Of a stretch of DNA of 56,606 nucleotides, positions 8,480 to 17,967 are shown piece after piece. Under the pieces are notes generated by a model. The model did not search any database. It was not told where the DNA came from and saw only the letters and a list, made by a program, of their open reading frames with translations. The translations under genes and the position numbers were made by a program. This DNA is from Acidimicrobiia bacterium (GTDB lineage Bacteria; Actinomycetota; Acidimicrobiia; UBA2766), in assembly GCA_020850945.1 (NCBI GenBank), contig JADZDR010000062.1, forward strand, positions 1 through 56,606. Reading direction: 5' to 3'. Every line of letters begins with the position of its first letter. Positions within the stretch are counted from its first letter, which is position 1.

Positions 8480-9217
8480 CTGCTCTGTCTCCTCGGTCAC
8501 CCACGTGCCGGCCTCGTTCGTGAAACTCGACCGCACGTGGATCGGGACGCCGTGGTTCCGCGCGTACTCGACAGAACGCACCTGGAGCACGCGGGCGCCC
8601 GACGCCGACAATTCCAGCATCTCCTCGTAGCTGATCGCATCGAGTTTGCGGGCGCGGGGGACCCGCCTCGGATCCGCCGTGTAGACACCGTCCACGTCGG
8701 TGTAGATCTCGCACACGTCGGCCCCGACCGCGGCGGCAATGGCGACGGCACTCGTGTCCGATCCGCCCCGGCCGAGAGTCGTGATGTCAGCCGTGGTCGA
8801 GACCCCCTGGAAGCCGGCCACGACGCTGATCTTCTGATCGCGGATGGCCTCCCGGATGCGTGCACCCTTCACCTCGAGGATCCGCGCCTTGCCGTGGATC
8901 GTGTCTGTCACGATGCCCGCCTGGGAGCCGGTGAAGCTGACAGCCTCGAACCCCAGATCGATGATCGCCATGCAGAGGAGAGCGATCGAGATCCGCTCGC
9001 CTGCGGTGAGGAGCATGTCGAGCTCGCGCGGCTCGGGATGCGCCGCCACCTTCGTGGCGAGGTCCAGGAGGTCGTCCGTCGTCCCCCCCATGGCACTCAC
9101 GATGACGACGACATCGTTGCCGGCCTTCCGGGTCGAGACGACGCGATCGGCGACCGCCCGGATGCGTTCCGGATCGGCAACGGACGTACCACCGTATTTC
9201 TGGACGACTACGCCCAA
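7988..9217 (-). CDS. lysC: Aspartate kinase (alpha subunit)
   Basis: 409 residues from a TTG start at 9217, chosen because GGGAG lies 5 nt upstream and the kinase motif QKYGGTS begins at residue 6; the frame stays open upstream without a ribosome site. The N-terminal ~240 residues are the amino-acid kinase domain (KYGGTS, then [13 protein letters not shown]). The C-terminal ~165 residues hold two ACT domains for allosteric control, usually by lysine and/or threonine. It phosphorylates aspartate as the first step of the aspartate family pathway. Translationally coupled to asd. An internal start probably yields a separate beta subunit (see 7988-8479). Confidence 0.95.
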   Translation of the reverse strand: MGVVVQKYGGTSVADPERIRAVADRVVSTRKAGNDVVVIVSAMGGTTDDLLDLATKVAAHPEPRELDMLLTAGERISIALLCMAIIDLGFEAVSFTGSQAGIVTDTIHGKARILEVKGARIREAIRDQKISVVAGFQGVSTTADITTLGRGGSDTSAVAIAAAVGADVCEIYTDVDGVYTADPRRVPRARKLDAISYEEMLELSASGARVLQVRSVEYARNHGVPIHVRSSFTNEAGTWVTEETEQMEQAIISGVAHDATEAKMTIKAVPDRPGVASRIFTALAGEAINVDMIVQNVSSHGHTDVSFTLPRGDLVTAGEVIEALCAELDAAGFDVEDDIAKISLVGAGMKTHPGVAARMFAALAAAEVNIEMISTSTIRVSCVIKEADLDRALHAVHESFELDAPGSDV

Positions 9218-9281
9218 GAGGGCTCCCGGGATCAGGATTCGATCACACGGTAGCCGCCACGCACACGGGCGGCCCAGGTGC

Positions 9282-10646
9282 TCAGTAGACGTTGGGCTTG
9301 CGCGGTGCCCGCTGCACGGGAACGGGATCGGGCGTCTGCGGGGGCACGACAACCGGAGGTGGCTGCGTGGTCGGTGTCGTCGACGAGCCGGGCTGTCCCG
9401 GGGTCGCTGCGCCCGCCCCGGTGCCGAGCTGGCGACCGAGAGACGCGATCATGGCCTGCTCCGTCGCCTTCAGGATCGGATACGGGTTGATGGCAGGAGC
9501 CTCACGGCCACCCGGGTGGATCTCGTAGTGCACGTGATCGGGGGTCGTGCGGGCGTTCCCGGTGTTCCCACAGAAGCCGAGGATCTGGCCCGCCGTGACC
9601 TGCACGCCGTTCGCGATGCCGGGTCCGTAGCCATCGAGGTGGGCGTAGTAGTACGCGGTGCCTGCGGCGCTGATGAGCCAGAACGACTTGCCGCCGAGGC
9701 CGCGTTCCCGCACATCTTCGACACGGCCGGCTTCGGATGCCCGCAGCGGGGATCCCTTCACGCAGAAGATGTCGTTCCCCTGGTGGGGATGGGGGGGCGG
9801 TCCTGCCCGGTAGTCACCGAAGTCGTCGGAGTACGTGAACGGGGCAGACACGGGGAACACGAATCCGTTCACGACGATCGTCTGCTGACTCGGCAGCGAC
9901 GCGAGGACCCCGACCATCTGGTTGAGCTTGCCGCCGAGTTGCGACTGGGATTGCTCCATCTCGGCGATCTTCTGCCGCTGCTGCTTGCGGAGGGTACCGA
10001 GTTGCTCCTGCTGCTGCTCGAGGGCGACCTTCTGCTCTTCAAGCCGTTCGATCTTCGTCTGATCACCCGAGTTCGCCTCGGCGAGGAAACGGACCCGGGA
10101 AAGGAAGTCGCTCGGCGAGTCGGCATCGAGGAGGACGCTCACGTACGTGGTGTCACCCTTGTAGGCGGCCACGGCCCGCTGTCGCACACCCTCCCGATAC
10201 CCCTCGAGCTTGTGGAGGACATCCTCGATCATCCCGTTCACGTTCTCGACGTCGAGGTCGAGCTCGTCGAGGACCTTGCGGGCTTCTGCCATCTGGTTGG
10301 CCAGCGCATCGGCCTCCGCCTGGAGCTGGGCGAGGCGCTGCTGCTGCTGCTGCTGGAGGAGGAGGAGGTTGTCCTGGGGGTTCACGCCCGGCTGTGGTGC
10401 CGACGGCGGTGCGGGCGTCAGAGTCGTGGGCGGACCGGGCTCCTCGGGGGACGTGGGCGGCGCCGGTGGGAGCGTGGTCGTGGTCGTGGACGTCGTAGTC
10501 GTGGTCGTCTGTTCCTGCGCCGACGCCACGGCGGGCACGAACGCAGCTCCGGCAAGGGACGCCGACACGGCGACAGCCGCGAGAAGGCGCGTGCGAACGC
10601 GCGTCCGGACCGGAGTCCCGAACTCCGCTCGGTTGCGACCTGCCAC
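9282..10646 (-). CDS. Secreted M23-family (LytM-like) peptidase with coiled coil
   Basis: 454 residues from a GTG at 10646 with AGGGAG 5 nt upstream; an alternative GTG at 10691 adds 15 residues. A signal peptide ending near VASAQEQ is followed by a Thr-rich linker and a Pro-rich stretch, then a Gln-rich coiled coil (~80-260) and an M23 domain. The zinc ligands are visible: His288 and Asp292 in HPHQGND and the HVH motif (His371/His373). The coiled-coil plus LytM layout is that of EnvC/NlpD-like division hydrolases or their activators; with the full zinc site this one may be an active endopeptidase acting on peptidoglycan cross-links. It precedes lysC by 64 nt. Confidence 0.88.
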   Translation of the reverse strand: MAGRNRAEFGTPVRTRVRTRLLAAVAVSASLAGAAFVPAVASAQEQTTTTTTSTTTTTLPPAPPTSPEEPGPPTTLTPAPPSAPQPGVNPQDNLLLLQQQQQQRLAQLQAEADALANQMAEARKVLDELDLDVENVNGMIEDVLHKLEGYREGVRQRAVAAYKGDTTYVSVLLDADSPSDFLSRVRFLAEANSGDQTKIERLEEQKVALEQQQEQLGTLRKQQRQKIAEMEQSQSQLGGKLNQMVGVLASLPSQQTIVVNGFVFPVSAPFTYSDDFGDYRAGPPPHPHQGNDIFCVKGSPLRASEAGRVEDVRERGLGGKSFWLISAAGTAYYYAHLDGYGPGIANGVQVTAGQILGFCGNTGNARTTPDHVHYEIHPGGREAPAINPYPILKATEQAMIASLGRQLGTGAGAATPGQPGSSTTPTTQPPPVVVPPQTPDPVPVQRAPRKPNVY

Positions 10647-10712
10647 CCTCGCTCCCTGTATCTCCGCTTCGGTCACCACAACGCCACTCACCGGTCTTAT
10701 CGGCGTGTCGCC

Positions 10713-10734
10713 GCATAGTTCTTGCGCCCTATGC
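10713..10734. promoter_or_regulatory. Possible operator palindrome upstream of the M23 peptidase
   Basis: Perfect inverted repeat GCATAG-N10-CTATGC, 67 bp upstream of the chosen M23 start. The size and spacing suit a dimeric regulator, but no regulator is known for it and chance is possible. Confidence 0.3.
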
Positions 10735-10936
10735 AGATGCCCTGCCCAGCTGGGTCTCCGGGGTAGACAACGGGCACCACGGCACGTCTGCCGGCCGTTA
10801 CGCGACAGGCTGAGCTTCGACCGCGCAAAGCCGATGTCCTGCGTGCAGAGTCCTCACGCCAACTGAGAATCGTCTGTGAGCCGCCCTTCTCGCCGTGCAG
10901 CCGGTTTCAGTCGGTTCGACACGGAGACAAGCACGT

Positions 10937-10980
10937 GGCGGGTCCGTCTGCAAGTAGGCGGGTCCGTCTCCCACCCGCCT
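10937..10980. repeat. Direct repeat and hairpin upstream of the cyclophilin gene
   Basis: GGCGGGTCCGTCT occurs at 10937-10949 and again at 10957-10969, exactly 20 bp apart (about two helical turns). The second copy also forms the left side of a perfect 7-bp inverted repeat, AGGCGGG (10956-10962) with CCCGCCT (10974-10980). It could be a pair of operator sites or a hairpin in the leader; function unknown. Confidence 0.5.
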
Positions 10981-11003
10981 GGGCACCTGCAGTCATCGGC
11001 GGC

Positions 11004-11009
11004 CATAAT
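11004..11009 (+). promoter_or_regulatory. Candidate -10 box, near-leaderless cyclophilin transcript
   Basis: CATAAT ends 8 nt before the ATG of the cyclophilin gene, and no purine-rich ribosome site lies between them. This geometry predicts a transcript starting at or very near the start codon. Confidence 0.4.
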
Positions 11010-11017
11010 CGTGACCC

Positions 11018-11833
11018 ATGGCGAAGTCGAAGAAATCCCAGGCCCGGGCCCGCCGCACCCAAGCCCGTGAGGTAGCCCAGGCCCGCCAGCGCAAGGCTCG
11101 GACGAAGTTGATCAGTTCGGTCCTCGTCCTGGTGCTGATCGTGGGCATCCTCGGGTCGTCCGTCTTCGTCTTCCTCGCGACAAGGTCGGATGAAGCGGCC
11201 GACTCGACGACGACCACGTCGACGACGACCACCGCCCCCCCGAATCCCTGCCCGCCGGCTGAGATGCCGCCTCGCAAGGACGTGGCGTTAGAGGCGCCTT
11301 CGTTCGAGGACGACCCCCAGATCGACCCGGACAAGACGTACACCGTCGTCATGGCCACGTCCTGCGGGGACATGACGTTCGCACTCGACCCCGTGAACGC
11401 GCCCGAGGACGTGAACAACTTCGTGTATCTCGCGAACCAGGGCTTCTTCGACGGCACGATCTTCCACAGGGTGATCAACGGCTTCATGATCCAGGGCGGC
11501 GACCCCATGGGTCCCGACCCCACTCGCGCCGGTATGGGCGGGCCGGGATACCAGTACACCGGCAGCACCCCCCCTCCACCGGCGGACGGATCCAGCACCT
11601 ACCAGGTGGGGAGCCTCGCCATGGCCAACTCGGAGGGGCCGTCCACGAACAGCAGCCAGTTCTTCGTCGTGTCCGGACCGCAGGGTGAAGCGCTCCCCCC
11701 GAACTACTCGCTGTTCGGCCAGATGACGGCCGGCCTGGACGTCCTCGACAGGATCCAGAACGTCCCCACGAACGAGAAGGACTACCCCGTGTCACCTGTC
11801 GTGGTGAACACGGTCACCGTCACGGAATCGTGA
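11018..11833 (+). CDS. Membrane-anchored cyclophilin-type peptidyl-prolyl isomerase
   Basis: 271 residues. A very basic N-terminus (~1-30) and one transmembrane helix (~31-53) are followed by a Thr-rich linker (TTTTSTTTT) and a cyclophilin domain (~105-271). Active-site motifs are seen: FHRVINGFMIQGGDP (catalytic Arg), SLAMAN and NSSQFFV. It would catalyse proline cis-trans isomerisation on the outer face of the membrane, assisting folding of exported proteins. Compared with mycobacterial PpiB the layout (basic tail, membrane helix, Thr linker, catalytic domain) is similar. It appears to be monocistronic and near-leaderless. Confidence 0.92.
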   Translation: MAKSKKSQARARRTQAREVAQARQRKARTKLISSVLVLVLIVGILGSSVFVFLATRSDEAADSTTTTSTTTTAPPNPCPPAEMPPRKDVALEAPSFEDDPQIDPDKTYTVVMATSCGDMTFALDPVNAPEDVNNFVYLANQGFFDGTIFHRVINGFMIQGGDPMGPDPTRAGMGGPGYQYTGSTPPPPADGSSTYQVGSLAMANSEGPSTNSSQFFVVSGPQGEALPPNYSLFGQMTAGLDVLDRIQNVPTNEKDYPVSPVVVNTVTVTES

Positions 11834-11884
11834 CTCTGCCCCGCCCAACTGAATCCGACCCCGCGGACGTCCGATAACCGATCC

Positions 11885-13576
11885 GTGGCCAGATTGTCGG
11901 GCCGAGGCCTCTTGGACGAACAACGCGCGGCGTTCCAGATCCGCCCGGACGCGTTCGCGCGGCTGTCGGGCCTCCTCCGCCTTGCGATCGCGGGGATGAT
12001 CGTGCTGCCCACGGTGGTCGTCTCGGGCTGGGAGGCGGTGGGGCGCGTCTGGGTCGTGGCGGGGACCCTCGCCGGCCTCGGTGTCGTCGCCTTGCTCGTC
12101 CAGCCTCTCCTTGCCCGGACCGACCCCGCGCGTCCTCACTACGCCGACAGGGACGGGGGGAGGCGGTCGAGCCGGCGGCGGCGGACCCTCTGGACCACCC
12201 TCGTCGTCTCGCTCGTGGCGGCAGATGCGGTGGCCGTCCTTCTCGCCGTGATGTGGAGCCCGCAACCCGCCCTCGCGTTCGGGGCCTTCTTCCTCGTCAT
12301 GCTGGAGCTCGCCGTCGTGTCGTCACCCTGGTGGACGGTGGCCTTCTCCGTCGCGGTCACGATCGGAGGTGTCGGCCTCGTTGTCATCGCGGCCGGGGAC
12401 GGATCGTCCGAGGCGTGGGATCTCGTCACGGCAGAGGCGGCACGTGTCGGGGCACTCGGCCTCGTCCTCGTCCTCTTCTCGCTCGCCTTCTCGCATCTGC
12501 TGGCCGGGGAGTTGCGCAGTCGCGAGGAGGACAGCGCCCGTATCGGCGAGCTCGAGAGGCATGTGACGGCGATGTCCGTCACGTTCGACGCGATCGCGCG
12601 CGGGGACCTGCGGGCACGCGACGTGCGACCGTCACAGACTGTCTACGTGCTCGACGAGGGGATGGCGTCACTCATGGCGGACCTCGCTGACTCCTCCGAG
12701 TCGATGCGGCGTGAGCTCGCCACCCTCCTCACCGACGTGCGACACACCGGGGAGCAGATCGCGTCTGCGGCGGACCGCCTGCGCAAGACCGCGCAGACCG
12801 AGGCCGAGGCATCCCAGGTGCAGGCTGCGGCCGTGACCCAGACGAACAGCACTACCCGGGAGCTCGCCGCGACGGCGGCCACGGTCGCGCTCAACACGGC
12901 CTCGGTCGCACAGTTCGCCGACGAGACCTCGGCGATGGCGGTGCACGGGCGGGATGCCGTGGCACACTCGATGGACGGGCTCGATCGCATCGCCGCACGT
13001 GTCGATGCCATCGCCACCCGCACGGGACGCATGGGGGAGGTCTCCGAGGAGATCGGGGCGATCCTCGACATGATCGAGGAGCTCGCAGACGAGACGGCCC
13101 TCCTCTCCCTGAACGCGGCGATCGAGGCCGCGCGTGCCGGCGAGCACGGACGGGGGTTCGCGGTCGTCGCCGAGGAGATCCGCAAGCTCGCCGACAGGTC
13201 GATGGCTGCGACTCGTGACATCCAGGAGCTCATCTCCGAGGTCCGCGTCGAGGCGCAGGCATCCATCGAGGCATCCGACGCGGGCATCGAGGAGGTGGCG
13301 GCGGGCGCGGGGATCGTGCACGAGGTTGGTGATGCGCTGGAGCGGATCACGGACATGGCGATGCAGACCTCCAATGCCGCGCGCGAGATCTCCACCGCGA
13401 CGTCACAGCAGCGCGCGGCATCCGACCAGGTTGCCGATGCGATGTCCGCCGTCGCGGCCACGACGACGAGCTATGCCGAGACGGCACACGATTCTGCCCA
13501 GTCCGCGGCGGGTCTCAGCCGGCTCGCCGCCCAACTCCAGGAAACCCTCACACGCTTTCGTGTGGAGGACGACTGA
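11885..13576 (+). CDS. Methyl-accepting chemotaxis-like membrane protein without a periplasmic sensor
   Basis: 563 residues from a GTG; no clear ribosome site, so the exact start is uncertain. About six hydrophobic helices lie in the first 206 residues with only short loops, followed by a linker and a long coiled coil. The highly conserved MCP signalling tip ([20 protein letters not shown], then [13 protein letters not shown]) lies around residues 404-437. MCPs pass signals to CheA/CheW; no che or flagellar gene is present here, so its partner is unknown. The lack of a sizeable extracytoplasmic loop means any ligand must be sensed by the membrane bundle or the cytoplasm. Confidence 0.85.
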   Translation: MARLSGRGLLDEQRAAFQIRPDAFARLSGLLRLAIAGMIVLPTVVVSGWEAVGRVWVVAGTLAGLGVVALLVQPLLARTDPARPHYADRDGGRRSSRRRRTLWTTLVVSLVAADAVAVLLAVMWSPQPALAFGAFFLVMLELAVVSSPWWTVAFSVAVTIGGVGLVVIAAGDGSSEAWDLVTAEAARVGALGLVLVLFSLAFSHLLAGELRSREEDSARIGELERHVTAMSVTFDAIARGDLRARDVRPSQTVYVLDEGMASLMADLADSSESMRRELATLLTDVRHTGEQIASAADRLRKTAQTEAEASQVQAAAVTQTNSTTRELAATAATVALNTASVAQFADETSAMAVHGRDAVAHSMDGLDRIAARVDAIATRTGRMGEVSEEIGAILDMIEELADETALLSLNAAIEAARAGEHGRGFAVVAEEIRKLADRSMAATRDIQELISEVRVEAQASIEASDAGIEEVAAGAGIVHEVGDALERITDMAMQTSNAAREISTATSQQRAASDQVADAMSAVAATTTSYAETAHDSAQSAAGLSRLAAQLQETLTRFRVEDD

Positions 13577-13629
13577 GAGACCCGGGCGTTCCGGGCCTGT
13601 CCCATTGGGCGGCATATCCGGCGGAAATC

Positions 13630-13635
13630 TAGACT
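13630..13635 (+). promoter_or_regulatory. Candidate -10 box for the 3-hydroxyacyl-CoA dehydrogenase gene
   Basis: TAGACT within CTAGACTCG, 30 nt before the ATG. The identical nonamer lies before the thiolase gene (39461-39469), where TAGACT is 23 nt before the start. A shared promoter type is possible; no matching -35 is evident. Confidence 0.35.
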
Positions 13636-13665
13636 CGACGGTCAATTCCCCCCCCGAGGACGGAC

Positions 13666-14520
13666 ATGAGCGAGATCAAGCGTGTGGGTGTCATCGGCTC
13701 CGGCCAGATGGGCTCCGGCATAGTCCAGGTCGCGGCCCAGAGCGGATACGACGTGGTCCTGCGCAGCCGCAGCAGCGCCACGGCCGAAGGCTGCGTCGCC
13801 GGTGTCGAGAAAGCTCTCACGAAGCTCGTGGAGAAAGGGAAGATCGAGGAGTCCGCCGCCAAGGAGGCGATCGGGCGCATCACGCCGACGGAGAACCTCC
13901 ACGAGCTCGAGGCCTGTGACCTCGTCATCGAATCAGTGGTCGAGGACATCGAGGTCAAGCGCAACCTCTTCGACGAGCTCGACCGCTTCTGCAAGCCCGA
14001 GGCGATCCTCGCCACCAACACGTCGACCCTCTCCGTGACGGAGCTCGCCGTCAAGACCGCCCGGCCCCAGAACGTGGTCGGCATCCACTTCTTCAACCCT
14101 GCTCCCGTGATGAGCCTGGTCGAAGTCGTCCAATCCCTCACCACGGATCCCGCAGTCGTCGAGACCGCGCGGGCGTTCGCCGAATCCTGCGGCAAGGGGC
14201 CCGTCGTCGTGAAGGACCGAGCCGGATTCATCGTGAACGCACTCCTGTTCCCGTACCTGAACAGCGCCGTGCGGCTCCTCGAGAACGGGCTCGCATCCCG
14301 CGATGACATCGACGCCGCGATGAAAGGCGGCTGCGGCTTCCCGATGGGGCCGTTCCAACTCCTCGACCTTGTCGGGCTCGACACGTCCGTCGCGATCCTC
14401 GATGCCCTCTTCGAGGAGTACGGGGATCCGTCGATGCGGGTCCATCCACTCCTCAAGCGCATGGTCGCGGCCGACCGGCTCGGCCGCAAGACCGGCGCCG
14501 GCTTCTACGACTACGACTGA
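13666..14520 (+). CDS. 3-hydroxybutyryl-CoA dehydrogenase
   Basis: 284 residues, the usual length for the monofunctional enzyme (Hbd/FadB2). The N-terminal Rossmann domain has GSGQMGSGIVQVAAQ (~9-23), the middle has GIHFFNPAPVMSLVEVV with the catalytic His, and the C-terminal helical domain ends in DRLGRKTGAGFYDYD. It oxidises or reduces 3-hydroxybutyryl-CoA / acetoacetyl-CoA with NAD(P). Together with the thiolase and crotonyl-CoA carboxylase/reductase elsewhere in the window it could supply C4 units for the ethylmalonyl-CoA route or for storage polymer; that pathway link is inference. A GAGGACGG ribosome site precedes the ATG. Confidence 0.93.
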   Translation: MSEIKRVGVIGSGQMGSGIVQVAAQSGYDVVLRSRSSATAEGCVAGVEKALTKLVEKGKIEESAAKEAIGRITPTENLHELEACDLVIESVVEDIEVKRNLFDELDRFCKPEAILATNTSTLSVTELAVKTARPQNVVGIHFFNPAPVMSLVEVVQSLTTDPAVVETARAFAESCGKGPVVVKDRAGFIVNALLFPYLNSAVRLLENGLASRDDIDAAMKGGCGFPMGPFQLLDLVGLDTSVAILDALFEEYGDPSMRVHPLLKRMVAADRLGRKTGAGFYDYD

Positions 14521-14531
14521 GGCGTACCCAC

Positions 14532-14993
14532 GTGCGACGTTCCCTCCTGCCGCTGGGTCTCATCTGCATCGTCCTCGGCCTTCTCGCGGCCGCGTGCGCC
14601 AACAAGCCGGGTGCCGCACAGGAACCGGTGAAGCTGACCGAATCCGACAACCACCACCGCGTCGAGCTCGCCGAGGGTCAGGTTCTCGAGATCGTCCTCC
14701 CCGAGAACCCCTCCACCGGATACCACTGGGAAGTCCAGTCCTACGACGCCGACATCCTCGAGCCGCTCGGCAGCGGTACCTACACGCCGTCCGCGCGCAG
14801 CGAGGGCAGCGTCGGCGCCGGCGGTGAGATCGAGCTCCGGTTCAAGGCCCTGCGCCCGGGTGAGACAGACCTCGTGCTCGGCAACTTCCCACCGGGCGAA
14901 GACAAGCCCGAGGACACCTTCTTCGAAGTCTCCGTAACGGTCACTTCCGCCTCGCAGACGTCAGGGCAGGGGGAAGAAGGTTCCGGCCACTGA
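14532..14993 (+). CDS. Lipoprotein with chagasin-like (I42) protease-inhibitor domain
   Basis: 153 residues from a GTG, 11 nt after the dehydrogenase stop. A lipoprotein signal peptide ends at LAAAC (Cys ~22). The mature part contains NPSTGYHWEV, then GAGGEIELRFKALRPG, the loops that define chagasin/ICP inhibitors of papain-like cysteine proteases. The motifs are seen; inhibitory activity is inferred from the family. Its partner protease is not in the window. It may be read from the same transcript as the upstream dehydrogenase, though no functional link is obvious. It converges with the epimerase gene, leaving 5 bp between stops. Confidence 0.82.
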   Translation: MRRSLLPLGLICIVLGLLAAACANKPGAAQEPVKLTESDNHHRVELAEGQVLEIVLPENPSTGYHWEVQSYDADILEPLGSGTYTPSARSEGSVGAGGEIELRFKALRPGETDLVLGNFPPGEDKPEDTFFEVSVTVTSASQTSGQGEEGSGH

Positions 14994-14998
14994 GCCTG

Positions 14999-15973
14999 TC
15001 AGGCCGCGCGCGCCCGCACACGGCGCCGCATGGGGTTCACAGGTCTGCGCCGTGACACCGCGACGAGCTCCGTGACGCACCGGGCGCTGTCGCTCTGGGG
15101 CTGCCAGCCCGCCCCGGCCGCAGCCTCCGTCCCGAGCACGTGGGGATCGACGAGCACATCCCACTCTCCCGGCTGGAAGGGCGTGAGGCCTGCCTTCCAG
15201 GCGAAGTCGGCCAGACCGACGAGCGCGTCGAGGGGGAGGAGGAGCTCGCGCAGTCCCGTGAGCCGGACGAGATCGTCCCGGTCGACAGGGTCCGAGGCGG
15301 CGAGGTTGAAAGTGCCGGGATCCGCATCGAGACCGAAGTGGACGAGAGCTCGTACGAGGTCGTCCTCGTGAAGGAGTTGAAGCACGGGTCGGTGGCCCCG
15401 CGCAGTCGGGAGGAATCGGGACAGGAGCCGACGTGCGAGGAAGCCGGACGGCCGCCGGCCCAAGACTGGCGCAGGTCGCAGAACCGTCACGCCGCGCGCG
15501 CCGCGCTCGGGCCAGTCCCGCAGGATCGCTTCGCACTCGGCCTTGTGCTCCGCATACGAGAAGGCGTGGGAGGGACGCAGCAGTGCCGTCTCCGACACGG
15601 GACTCGTGAGGTCGTGATGCGACCCGTACACGTACCCGCTCGAGACGTGGACGAGACGCTCGACTCCTGCCCCGGCAACGGCATCGAGCAGGTTCCGGAA
15701 CCCACCCACGTTGACGTCGCGCATGAGGCGCTCGTCCCGCATCGCCTCGACACAGAACGCGAGATGCACGACGGTGTCACAGCCCTTCAGAGCGCGCGCG
15801 ATCTCCGGGTCGCGGATGTCGAGCGCGTGGAACTCGAGTTTCCGGGTACGGGACGGGACGTCGCGGCAGTCGATCCCGACCACGCGGCTCACGTCGGACC
15901 GCCGCTCGAGTGCCGCGCACAGGGCGGCGCCCGCCTGCCCCGCCACACCTGTGACGGCCACATGCCTGCCCAC
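14999..15973 (-). CDS. NAD-dependent epimerase/dehydratase (extended SDR)
   Basis: 324 residues from the GTG at 15973, which has GGAGG 8 nt upstream; a GTG three codons earlier abuts that site and is less likely. The nucleotide-binding loop is a variant, VTGVAGQAG, near the N-terminus, and the catalytic pair is in YAEHK after a HVSSGYVYG strand. The family acts on nucleotide sugars or similar substrates, but no sugar-specific neighbours are present, so the substrate cannot be assigned. Confidence 0.82.
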   Translation of the reverse strand: MGRHVAVTGVAGQAGAALCAALERRSDVSRVVGIDCRDVPSRTRKLEFHALDIRDPEIARALKGCDTVVHLAFCVEAMRDERLMRDVNVGGFRNLLDAVAGAGVERLVHVSSGYVYGSHHDLTSPVSETALLRPSHAFSYAEHKAECEAILRDWPERGARGVTVLRPAPVLGRRPSGFLARRLLSRFLPTARGHRPVLQLLHEDDLVRALVHFGLDADPGTFNLAASDPVDRDDLVRLTGLRELLLPLDALVGLADFAWKAGLTPFQPGEWDVLVDPHVLGTEAAAGAGWQPQSDSARCVTELVAVSRRRPVNPMRRRVRARAA

Positions 15974-16056
15974 TCCACTCACCTCCCCCGCTGGCTCGTG
16001 CCGATCAGGTTAGTGAGCGGTCGTGGCCCACCGGTGTACTCCCACTTCCGGCACGC

Positions 16057-17262
16057 TCATGTCACCCCTCCCGCCCGGAGACGTTCGATCTCGTCGTCGT
16101 CGAATCCGAGCTCGCGCAAAATCGCTGCCGTGTCACTCGACATGGGCCGTCCCGCGAACCGCACGGCGCCGGGTGTGGCAGAGAGGCGCGGGAACACACT
16201 CTGCATGGACAGGTCGCCGAGCTCGGGGTCACGGACAGTCACTAGGGATTCGCGAGCCCTGTAGTGCGGATCCTCGAACAGCCCCGCCATGTCGTGGCTG
16301 GGCGCGGCCGCCGCCTCGTGCGCTTCGAAGGCTGCGAGGACCTCATCGAGTGCGTGGGCCCGGATCCAGGTGCCGATCACGTCGTCCAGGGCATCGATGT
16401 TCTCGATGCGCCCCAGGTTGTGCGAAAAACGCGGATCGGCGAAGAGCTCGGGGCGGCCGATCGCCGCGAAGATCCGCTCGGCGATCGACTGCGACGAGCC
16501 CGACACGGCGACATGGTGTCCGTCACGCGTCCGGTACGTGTTGCGGGGCGCGGTGAAGCCGATGCGGCTGCCCTGCCTCGTCTGCATCTCCCTGTTCTGC
16601 TGCCAGTGCGACGGAAGCGGGCCGAGTATCCCGAACAGCGACTCGTAGAGGGCGGCGTCGATGACCTGCCCTGGCCCACCGTGCACGTCCCTGTGATAGA
16701 GAGCGACCATGACGGCGTAGGCCCCACACCACCCGGTCAACTCGTCGGCAAGCGCGATCGGCGGCAGCAACGGGGGACGGTCCTCGTACCCGGTGAGCTC
16801 GGCATAGCCGGAGTACGCCTCGGCGAGTGTGCCGAAGCCCGGCTTGTCACGATTCGGACCGGTCTGGCCGTAACCGGTCACGCGCAGGACGACGAGCCCC
16901 GGATTGCGGGCATGGAGCACGTCGGGCCCGATCCCGAGCCGCTCGAGTGTGCCGGGACGGAAGTTCTCGATCAGGACGTCGGCGCTCTCGGCGAGCCTGA
17001 GGAGCACGTCGACTCCGTCGGAGTTCTTCAGATCGAGGGTGATCGGCCGCTTGTTGCGGGCGATCACCTTCCACCACAGGCTCACGTCGTCCCTCCGGAA
17101 CTCGAAGTCCCGAATCGGGTCGCCGGTGACGGGTCTCTCGACCTTCGTCACGTCGGCACCGAAGTCGCCGAGGATCCGCGCGGCCGTGGGACCGGCGACG
17201 AGCGTGGCCATGTCGATCACACGCACACCCTCCAGGGGAAGGCGCGGGGCTGGGCTTTCCAC
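16057..17262 (-). CDS. CoA-transferase family III (CaiB/BaiF)
   Basis: 401 residues. The start is the GTG at 17262 just before PRLPLEGVRVIDMATLVAGP, the normal family N-terminus; the frame is open for another 283 codons upstream but that stretch is antisense to the methyltransferase gene. Seen: NKRPITLDLK, LIENFRPGTLERLG and the ALADELTG region that carries the catalytic aspartate. Family III enzymes transfer CoA between carboxylic acids. Substrate unknown. A TACACT hexamer ends 7 nt before the start on the minus strand, suggesting a leaderless transcript divergent from the methyltransferase. Confidence 0.9.
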   Translation of the reverse strand: MESPAPRLPLEGVRVIDMATLVAGPTAARILGDFGADVTKVERPVTGDPIRDFEFRRDDVSLWWKVIARNKRPITLDLKNSDGVDVLLRLAESADVLIENFRPGTLERLGIGPDVLHARNPGLVVLRVTGYGQTGPNRDKPGFGTLAEAYSGYAELTGYEDRPPLLPPIALADELTGWCGAYAVMVALYHRDVHGGPGQVIDAALYESLFGILGPLPSHWQQNREMQTRQGSRIGFTAPRNTYRTRDGHHVAVSGSSQSIAERIFAAIGRPELFADPRFSHNLGRIENIDALDDVIGTWIRAHALDEVLAAFEAHEAAAAPSHDMAGLFEDPHYRARESLVTVRDPELGDLSMQSVFPRLSATPGAVRFAGRPMSSDTAAILRELGFDDDEIERLRAGGVT

Positions 17263-17307
17263 GTGTCGAAGTGTACGGAGGCCCGCCGCGCGGGGCAGAC
17301 TGCGAGC

Positions 17308-17967
17308 ATGTCCGATCTCGACCTCCTCTACCGCAAGCTCGAGGCCGTCACAGGCCTGTACGCCACGCTCGATCTCGAAGCTCCCCTGCCGCCTCTTGGA
17401 GACTGGGCGATCGACCCGTTCATGGCCGTCACCATCGTGAACACGGTCCTCGACATCCGGCCTCGCCTCGTCGTCGAGTGCGGGAGCGGCGCGAGCACAG
17501 TGGTGGCGGCGGCCGCCCTGCGCCGCCTGGGAGGACGCCGTCACCTCGTGTCCGTCGAGCACAACGAGCTCTACGCCGACATCAGCCGCGGCTACCTGCG
17601 ACGCCACGACCTCGGACAGTGGGCCGAGGTGCGGGACGGACCTCTCGTGGAAGGCCCGCACGGCCTCTGGTACGACCTCTCCGCCTTCGACGTCGACCGG
17701 GAGATCGACCTCCTCCTCGTCGACGGTCCCTCGACCGAGATCGGTGTGCACGCTCGCAGACCGGCCGTTCCCGCCCTCTACGCCAAGCTCGCCCGCGATG
17801 CCCGCATCCTTGTCGATGACGCCACGCGGGAAGGTGAACAGACGGCGATCGCATCCTGGCAGAGGGACTTCCCCGACCTGGAGTTCCAGATCCTCTGGAC
17901 GCAGACCGGCTGCGGGTTCGGCATACGACGACGCGAAGTGGTTGAGGGAGCGGACGGAGCCCGCTAG
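17308..17967 (+). CDS. Class I SAM-dependent methyltransferase-like protein
   Basis: 219 residues. A motif I-like loop VVECGSGASTVVAA (~54-67) starts a Rossmann fold, with SVEHNE as the ribose-binding acidic residue and DLLLVDGPS as motif IV. This resembles the Methyltransf_24 group. No substrate-binding part can be recognised. The ATG at 17308 is preceded by CAGACT with a 6-nt gap and no ribosome site, suggesting a leaderless message. It is divergent from the CoA-transferase gene across 45 nt. Confidence 0.7.
   Translation: MSDLDLLYRKLEAVTGLYATLDLEAPLPPLGDWAIDPFMAVTIVNTVLDIRPRLVVECGSGASTVVAAAALRRLGGRRHLVSVEHNELYADISRGYLRRHDLGQWAEVRDGPLVEGPHGLWYDLSAFDVDREIDLLLVDGPSTEIGVHARRPAVPALYAKLARDARILVDDATREGEQTAIASWQRDFPDLEFQILWTQTGCGFGIRRREVVEGADGAR

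Larger units (their letters stand above)
10647..11017. other. Divergent intergenic region between the M23 peptidase and cyclophilin genes
   Basis: 371 bp with no convincing gene. It holds a 22-bp palindrome (GCATAG at 10713-10718, CTATGC at 10729-10734), a 20-bp-spaced direct repeat and hairpin near the cyclophilin side (10937-10980), and a -10-like CATAAT at 11004-11009. A c-di-AMP (ydaO-type) riboswitch, common before actinobacterial cell-wall hydrolases, was looked for on the minus strand and not found. Confidence 0.7.

Noticed and set aside
4587-8630. Long plus-strand open frames (e.g. 4587-5894, 5798-6985, 6870-8630)
   Set aside because: They are antisense to well-supported acyl-CoA dehydrogenase, hydrolase, asd and lysC genes, are rich in Arg/His/Asp/Gly and show no protein family motifs; typical GC-rich shadows.
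10647-10940. c-di-AMP (ydaO-type) riboswitch upstream of the M23 peptidase
   Set aside because: The conserved core of that riboswitch was not found on the minus strand.
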